From: Bacillota bacterium
GTDB taxonomy: Bacteria; Bacillota; Clostridia; Peptostreptococcales; Anaerovoracaceae
Length of the DNA: 10,587 nucleotides
Reading direction: 5' to 3'
NCBI GenBank assembly: GCA_016302925.1
Contig: JAEDMR010000056.1
Span: 1 to 10,587 of the forward strand
The notes under the pieces were generated by a model that worked only from the letters and a program-made list of their open reading frames with translations, made no database searches and was not told the origin of the DNA. Below, in pieces: positions 7,198-10,587 of the stretch. A program made the translations under genes and the position numbers. Numbering within the stretch: position 1 is the stretch's first letter; each line of letters begins with the position of its first letter.

Positions 7198-8373
7198 ATG
7201 GCACTGACCTTAAAAAATCTCATGCACCTTCGCTGCATGCAGGGAATGAAACTGATTGCAGGCGAAGGAGGCCTGGATCGCCCTGTCTGTTCTGCCGGAA
7301 TTGCAGACTACGAATTCGCCAGAAACATTCATATGAATCGGGAGCTTGCTTTCGCGGCAGACAGCTTCGTGATTTCCAGCCTGCTTTTCGCCATGGATGA
7401 TGAAGATCGTATCCTGGAGGCGGTGAAGAGCCTGTACCGGCAGAATACCAGTGGGTTTGCATATAAGAATGTGATCTTTGAGACACTGCCCCGGGAGGTG
7501 GCGGAGTTTTGTGATGCTCATGACTTCCCTCTTTTCGTGTTTGGTCAGGACATCTATTTCGAAGACGTCATCTTTGAAATTATGGATGCGGTCCAGCAGG
7601 ATGACACCCGGATTTTATCGTCAGACAGCATCCGCTGTATGATTGACGGCCAGCTGACAGCGGAACAGGTGACAGAAACGGTGAAAGGCCTGTCCCTTCT
7701 GTTTAAGGAATACAGCAGAGGTATCTATGTGTCACCAAAGAAGGACTATCCTCTGGAGCTGGAGCGGCTGTTTCACAGCTATTATCTGAACAAAAGCCTG
7801 CGGCAGAAGGCGATGCTGTGCCGGTATGAAAAGGGACTGTTTCTGCTTCTGACCAGCAGCCGGAATTCGAAAGATGCTTTCGCCCTGATTGAAAAGGAAG
7901 TACTGGAAGGGCTGGGGTTGTCGGAGGAAAATTCGGTCGTTTCACGAAGCGGGCTGCACTCGTCCCGCAAGCGGCTGGACCGGTGCCTGCGGGAAAGCTG
8001 GCAGACCCATGTTGCCGGCAAGGCAATGGATTGCAATTACGGCAGCTATGATAAAATCGGAATCTTCCGCATTCTGATCCCACTGCAGAAAGAACCGGCA
8101 CTGGCGGCGTACAGCAGTGAAATTCTGAAACCGCTGTACGGCAGGGACGAACTGATGGAGACAATGTTCGCCTATGTGAAGCATGGCGGGGATGTGGCAG
8201 CGACAGCCTGCGAATGCAGATGTCATCAGAACACCATTCGATACCGTCTGGCGAAGGTGAGGGAAATTGCGGGTATGGAAAACAGAACGGATGCAGAACT
8301 ATATGAAGAATTCTCTGCTGCGGTGCGGATTTCCCGGCTGCTGCAGAGCACTGTAAATCACAGCGGACGTTGA
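7198..8373 (+). CDS. PucR-family transcriptional regulator
   Basis: A 391-residue protein with the PucR layout. Residues about 1-125 match the PucR N-terminal domain (LMHLRCMQGMKLIAGEGGLDRPV then ADSFVISSL and DFPLFVF). The middle is a diverged regulatory region, and residues about 318-370 form the C-terminal PucR helix-turn-helix (VKHGGDVAATACECRCHQNTIRYRLAKVREI). Family members control purine breakdown, amino-acid catabolism or transport; the ligand cannot be read here. The HTH carries an unusual C338-x-C340-x-C342-H cluster just before the conserved NTIRYRL recognition segment. The ribosome binding site is weak (GGAAA at 7181-7185), so expression is probably coupled to deoD, which ends 4 nt upstream. 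Its position between deoD and the aminotransferase allows a role in purine or amino-acid metabolism; the repeat-rich region downstream is a candidate target. Confidence 0.85.
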   Translation: MALTLKNLMHLRCMQGMKLIAGEGGLDRPVCSAGIADYEFARNIHMNRELAFAADSFVISSLLFAMDDEDRILEAVKSLYRQNTSGFAYKNVIFETLPREVAEFCDAHDFPLFVFGQDIYFEDVIFEIMDAVQQDDTRILSSDSIRCMIDGQLTAEQVTETVKGLSLLFKEYSRGIYVSPKKDYPLELERLFHSYYLNKSLRQKAMLCRYEKGLFLLLTSSRNSKDAFALIEKEVLEGLGLSEENSVVSRSGLHSSRKRLDRCLRESWQTHVAGKAMDCNYGSYDKIGIFRILIPLQKEPALAAYSSEILKPLYGRDELMETMFAYVKHGGDVAATACECRCHQNTIRYRLAKVREIAGMENRTDAELYEEFSAAVRISRLLQSTVNHSGR

Positions 8374-8460
8374 ATGAAACTTTCGGATTTGGAATTTCAT
8401 TCAACCTAAGGGAAAAAACAGCCGAAAAAAATTGATTTTTCGGCGGAATGTTGAATGAGA
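8369..8460 (+). promoter_or_regulatory. Three-copy GTTGAATGA element with alternative pairings
   Basis: GTTGAATGAAA (8369-8379) and its exact reverse complement TTTCATTCAAC (8395-8405) form an 11-bp stem with a 15-nt loop that overlaps the pucR stop codon (8371-8373). A third copy, GTTGAATGAGA, lies at 8450-8460 and can also pair with the middle copy over 9 bp (8397-8405 with 8450-8458), enclosing the hairpin at 8421-8444. The two pairings exclude each other. It could be an attenuator-like RNA switch, or a DNA operator with three half-sites. No protein or RNA family is recognised. Confidence 0.45.
8411..8444 (-). terminator. Hairpin reading as an intrinsic terminator on the minus strand
   Basis: GCCGAAAAA (8421-8429) pairs perfectly with TTTTTCGGC (8436-8444) over a 6-nt loop. 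On the + strand no T-run follows. On the minus strand the hairpin is followed by TGTTTTTTCC (complement of 8411-8420), the normal terminator form. There is no minus-strand gene upstream of it in this window, so it might stop antisense transcripts entering pucR. It might also act weakly on the + strand behind pucR. Confidence 0.45.
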
Positions 8461-8598
8461 GTACAAAAATCTGCATCTCATACAACCGTCAAAAGAAAAT
8501 TCGCTGCCTGCGAAGATATTTTCGACAGAGACCATAATCAGCAGCGGTGGTTTGGGTCAATCTTTCTCCTGTGTTTTTTCCAAAAAAGAACAGAGGAA

Positions 8599-8614
8599 TT
8601 GGGGAAATCCCCAA
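8599..8614. promoter_or_regulatory. 16-bp near-palindrome, candidate operator
   Basis: TTGGGGAAATCCCCAA has two perfect 7-bp half-sites (8599-8605 and 8608-8614) around two bases. It ends 22 bp before the -10 box at 8637 and so covers the DNA upstream of and touching the -35 position, where an activator or repressor dimer would sit. The binding protein is unknown; the adjacent PucR-type regulator is one candidate. Confidence 0.45.
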
Positions 8615-8636
8615 CCCATTCGCCGGCCTTTCGTCG

Positions 8637-8642
8637 TATAAT
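8637..8642 (+). promoter_or_regulatory. Probable -10 box of the aminotransferase promoter
   Basis: TATAAT is a perfect sigma-A -10 hexamer, 53 bp before the aminotransferase ATG. At the usual 16-18 bp spacing there is no TTGACA-like -35 box (the sequence is around CAACCCATT), so the promoter probably needs an activator, consistent with the palindrome just upstream. Confidence 0.55.
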
Positions 8643-8695
8643 AGGGATAGGAATGAGGAACGTCAGACCCAAACCGGAGAAGGAGGACAGTAACA

Positions 8696-9823
8696 ATGAA
8701 GATAAAAACATTTAAAGTCGAACGTTGGATGAATGAATTTGAAGAGCAGGCGGTTTACAATCTGGGCGAGACCTGCATCGACTCGCTGACGGTGGGAGAA
8801 CTGCTGGAGCTGTGCGGGAAGGACAAGGACGAATATCTCAAGAGCCTGGCAGATGTCCGGCTCACCTATGGGGACATCTTCGGCTCGCCGGGATTCCTTG
8901 GCGGTGTGGCAGGTCTGTACGAAAATCTGCAGCCCAATCAGGTGATCCCGACCCATGGTGCAGTAGGCGCCAACAACATGGTAATTACAACCCTTATTGA
9001 GGCAGGAGATAACATGATCTCCGTTATGCCGACCTACCAGCAGCATTATTCCATTCCGGAATCCATCGGTGCAGAAGTGCGGATCTTGCAGCTGAGACCG
9101 GAGAATGAATTCCTGCCGGACATCGAGGAGCTGAAATCTCTGGTGGACGAAAACACCAGGATGATTACTTTTAACAACCCGGACAACCCGACCGGTTCCT
9201 GGATCCCGAGAGAGTCCATGGAAGAAATGATCGAAGTGGCACGGAGCGTGGGTGCGTATGTGCTTTGTGATGAAGTATACAGAGGAATTTCGGAAGACGG
9301 AAGCTACATGCATTCCGTGGTGGATCTTTATGAGAAAGGAATTTCCGTCGGATCTATGTCGAAAATCTTCTCTCTGGCAGGACTGCGGCTGGGATGGATT
9401 GCCACCAGAGATGAAGAGGCGCTCCACATGATCCATGAACGGAGAGATTATGATACGATCAGCTGCGGTCGGCTGGATGACATGCTGGCATCTCTTGCAC
9501 TGGCGAATAAGGAAAAGATCTTCGAAAGAAACCGGAACATTCTGCTGAAGAACCGTGCCATCCTGGATGCCTGGGTAACGGAGACGCCGGGTGTCCATTA
9601 TGTACGGCCGGTAGCAGGCACCACTGCCCTGGTTTATTACGATCTGGATATGCCGTCCTATGACCTTTGCGTACGCCTGATTAAGGAAAAAGGTCTGCTG
9701 TTTACACCGGGCTCTGCCTTCGAGATGGAAGGGGCTGTAAGAATCGGGTATGCCTTTGACTCCAAAACGCTGAAAGAAGGTCTGGAAAAATTCAGCGAAT
9801 TCCTGGAGGAAAACCGGGCGTAG
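8696..9823 (+). CDS. PLP-dependent aminotransferase, class I/II (fold type I)
   Basis: A 375-residue fold-type I PLP enzyme of the AspC-like superfamily (COG0436-type). Key residues are visible: the THGAVGANN cofactor-phosphate segment near residue 84; N164 in NNPDNPTG (160-167); D192 and Y195 in CDEVYRG, which contact the PLP ring; the Schiff-base lysine K223 in GSMSKIFSLAGLRLGW; and R349 in AVRIGYAF, which normally binds the substrate carboxylate. These together support a working aminotransferase. The amino donor and acceptor cannot be assigned; the opening FKVERWMNEFEEQAVYNLGETCIDSLTVGELL marks a distinct subgroup I do not recognise. AAGGAGG at 8680-8686, 9 nt before the ATG, fixes the start. 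It has its own promoter and is followed by a terminator and a PLP racemase gene, suggesting an amino-acid conversion locus. Confidence 0.88.
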   Translation: MKIKTFKVERWMNEFEEQAVYNLGETCIDSLTVGELLELCGKDKDEYLKSLADVRLTYGDIFGSPGFLGGVAGLYENLQPNQVIPTHGAVGANNMVITTLIEAGDNMISVMPTYQQHYSIPESIGAEVRILQLRPENEFLPDIEELKSLVDENTRMITFNNPDNPTGSWIPRESMEEMIEVARSVGAYVLCDEVYRGISEDGSYMHSVVDLYEKGISVGSMSKIFSLAGLRLGWIATRDEEALHMIHERRDYDTISCGRLDDMLASLALANKEKIFERNRNILLKNRAILDAWVTETPGVHYVRPVAGTTALVYYDLDMPSYDLCVRLIKEKGLLFTPGSAFEMEGAVRIGYAFDSKTLKEGLEKFSEFLEENRA

Positions 9824-9841
9824 GCCGGACGTGCCTGCGAA

Positions 9842-9870
9842 GCCGGGCGAAAAGATTTTGCGAAGAAAAA
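9842..9870 (+). repeat. Intergenic repeat, copy 2 (29 bp, matches 2377-2405)
   Basis: GCCGGGCGAAAAGATTTTG at 9842-9860, followed by a purine-rich tail, matches the copy before the HAD hydrolase gene at 26 of 29 positions. It begins 18 nt after the aminotransferase stop codon. Here no gene starts immediately behind it: an ATG at 9894 opens a frame that runs through the terminator and the next promoter and is not credible. Confidence 0.5.
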
Positions 9871-9926
9871 GGAAATCGAAAGAAGAAGAATTTATGGGAC
9901 GGCAGAGTGATGTCGTCAAGTTTACG

Positions 9927-9963
9927 AAATCCCGCAGGAATCACGGTTTTTGCGGGATTTTTC
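9927..9963 (+). terminator. Intrinsic terminator after the aminotransferase gene
   Basis: AAATCCCGCA (9927-9936) pairs perfectly with TGCGGGATTT (9951-9960) across a 14-nt loop, with more T residues following (9958-9962). This is a typical Rho-independent terminator about 100 nt behind the aminotransferase stop. It separates that gene from the racemase promoter directly downstream. Confidence 0.88.
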
Positions 9964-9964
9964 C

Positions 9965-9993
9965 TTGCAATCGTACAGAAAAAATGTTAAAAT
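9965..9993 (+). promoter_or_regulatory. Sigma-A type promoter of the racemase gene
   Basis: TTGCAA (9965-9970) and TAAAAT (9988-9993) are separated by 17 bp, matching the housekeeping consensus at 4 and 5 of 6 positions. It starts just after the terminator, and transcription should begin near 10000, giving a leader of about 75 nt before the ATG at 10075. Confidence 0.7.
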
Positions 9994-10004
9994 ATCGAAA
10001 TAGT

Positions 10005-10052
10005 CAGTGTTATGGTATATGATATAAGGAGAAGTGTTGCCATAGCACACTG
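10005..10052 (+). promoter_or_regulatory. Structured 5' leader hairpin of the racemase gene
   Basis: CAGTGT (10005-10010) pairs with ACACTG (10047-10052) and TATGG (10011-10015) with CCATA (10040-10044), giving an 11-bp stem with one 2-nt bulge (GC, 10045-10046). The 24-nt loop holds AAGGAGA (10026-10032), a second Shine-Dalgarno-like sequence not used by the main start. The stem ends 6 nt before the real AGGAGG (10059-10064). It may stabilise the mRNA or control translation; it matches no riboswitch I know. Confidence 0.5.
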
Positions 10053-10074
10053 TAAATTAGGAGGAAACGTACTG

Positions 10075-10587
10075 ATGAAGGAGAGATATCCGAGGCTAGA
10101 GATCAATCTGGCCCATTTAAAACACAATGTTGCACGGGTCGTGGAACGGTGCGGCAGTTACGGCATTCAGGTTGCCGGAGTGATCAAAGGTGCAACCGGC
10201 GATGTAGAGGTTGCCAGACAGTTTGCGGAAGGCGGCGCTGCGTTTATCGCTTCTTCACGTCTGGAACAGATAGAAGATGCCAGAAATGCAGGCATCGATA
10301 AAAAGATGATGCTGATCCGTATTCCGATGCTCAGCGAGGTGAAGGATGTGATCCGCCTGACGGATATCAGCCTGAACAGTGAGCTGGAAGTGATCAAGGC
10401 GCTCAATGAGGAAGCCAGAAACCAGGGAAAACTTCATAAGGTCATTCTGATGGCCGATATGGGAGACCTGCGGGAAGGCTGGTGGGACAAGGACGAGCTG
10501 GTCGATGCGGCAGAATACATCGAAAACAAGATGATCAATATCCAGCTGGTCGGCATCGGCACCAATGTGGGATGCTACGGTTCCATT
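10075..10587 (+). CDS. Alanine/ornithine racemase family PLP enzyme, N-terminal part
   Basis: The reading frame is open from ATG 10075 to the window edge (171 codons; families of this type are about 350 residues). It is the first part of a fold-type III PLP racemase (alanine racemase N-terminal barrel). K38 in VAGVIKGATGD is the expected Schiff-base lysine. MLIRIPMLSEVKDVIRLTDISLNSELEVIKALN and ILMADMGDLREGW closely resemble clostridial ornithine racemase (Orr), which makes D-ornithine for oxidative ornithine breakdown, rather than cell-wall alanine racemase. Without the C-terminal half and neighbouring genes (for example D-ornithine aminomutase) the substrate is unproven. AGGAGG at 10059-10064, 10 nt upstream, selects this ATG; an in-frame ATG at 10012 has no ribosome binding site. 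It has its own promoter and a hairpin leader. Confidence 0.85.
   Translation, partial: MKERYPRLEINLAHLKHNVARVVERCGSYGIQVAGVIKGATGDVEVARQFAEGGAAFIASSRLEQIEDARNAGIDKKMMLIRIPMLSEVKDVIRLTDISLNSELEVIKALNEEARNQGKLHKVILMADMGDLREGWWDKDELVDAAEYIENKMINIQLVGIGTNVGCYGSI

Larger units (their letters stand above)
8549..8675. repeat. Perfect 10-bp inverted repeat flanking the aminotransferase promoter
   Basis: GGTTTGGGTC (8549-8558) and GACCCAAACC (8666-8675) are exact reverse complements 107 bp apart. The -10 box and the 16-bp near-palindrome lie between them, and the right arm is just upstream of the AAGGAGG ribosome binding site. A transcript starting near 8649 would contain only the right arm, so pairing would be at DNA level (two operator half-sites, looping) unless transcription enters from upstream. 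Confidence 0.4.
8374..8695. other. 322-bp intergenic region rich in inverted repeats
   Basis: No credible gene is seen here. Besides the elements listed separately, it holds two weaker stems: TCGC (8501-8504) with GCGA (8510-8513), extended by GAAAAT (8495-8500) with ATTTTC (8518-8523) around a 4-nt bulge; and TCTCCTGT plus TTTTTT (8565-8579) against AAAAAA plus ACAGAGGA (8582-8597) with small internal mismatches. I see no T-box signature and no riboswitch I can name. Confidence 0.5.

Noticed and set aside
8455..8715. 86-codon + strand open frame between pucR and the aminotransferase gene
   Set aside because: It has no ribosome binding site, runs through the repeats, operator-like palindrome and -10 box, and overlaps the start of the well-supported aminotransferase. 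The composition looks random (many charged and aromatic residues without a domain).
8505..9842. 11-mer TGCCTGCGAAG at 8505-8515 and 9832-9842
   Set aside because: An 11-base match is expected several times by chance in 10 kb, and the flanks do not align well.
8663..9919. 418-codon minus-strand open frame opposite the aminotransferase gene
   Set aside because: It covers the whole aminotransferase in antisense, and its His/Phe-rich translation shows no known family; a codon-bias shadow.
9831..10022. 63-codon + strand open frame after the aminotransferase gene
   Set aside because: It reads straight through a strong intrinsic terminator and the racemase promoter and has no recognisable protein character.
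10012..10074. In-frame upstream ATG that would add 21 residues to the racemase
   Set aside because: No ribosome binding site precedes it, it sits within the leader stem, and AGGAGG before the ATG at 10075 fits the family start.

Overview
The window is a stretch of roughly 55 % G+C chromosome from a low-to-medium-GC Gram-positive anaerobe, most likely a Clostridia-type Bacillota. The evidence is an AddB-type (not RecB/RecC) helicase-nuclease subunit with a four-cysteine Fe-S signature, a PpaX-like HAD phosphatase, strong AGGAGG-type ribosome binding sites, and a start of a gene of the alanine/ornithine racemase family known from amino-acid-fermenting clostridia. I cannot name the species. All genes lie on the + strand; I see no RNA gene, insertion sequence, phage gene or CRISPR array.

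Region 1 (1-7193, continuing to 8373) is a tightly packed housekeeping series: the 3' end of prfB (release factor 2), tex (RNA-binding accessory protein), a PpaX-like HAD hydrolase, addB, deoD and a PucR-family regulator. Gaps are 8, 85, 39, -4 and 4 nt, so most are probably cotranscribed. The addB/deoD overlap (ATGA) and the 4-nt deoD/pucR gap point to translational coupling. The functions are unrelated (translation termination, RNA binding, phosphatase, recombination, purine salvage, regulation), apart from the suggestive pairing of a purine nucleoside phosphorylase with a PucR-type regulator.

Region 2 (8374-8695) is a 322-bp intergenic stretch that is unusually rich in inverted repeats: three copies of a GTTGAATGA element capable of two mutually exclusive pairings, a hairpin that reads as an intrinsic terminator on the minus strand, a 16-bp near-palindrome, and a perfect TATAAT -10 box bracketed by distant 10-bp inverted arms. 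It probably controls the following aminotransferase.

Region 3 (8696-10587) holds a fold-type I PLP aminotransferase, a clear intrinsic terminator, a good sigma-A promoter, a structured 5' leader and the first 171 codons of a fold-type III PLP racemase (ornithine/alanine racemase family). With the PucR-type regulator it looks like an amino-acid-handling locus, but the substrate cannot be read from the sequence.

Most of the window is ordinary. The parts worth a second look are the degenerate Walker A of AddB and absence of a neighbouring addA, a 29-bp repeat shared by two intergenic regions 7.5 kb apart, the repeat-rich region before the aminotransferase, and the structured leader of the racemase gene. 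I found no convincing evidence of a wholly new multi-gene system.
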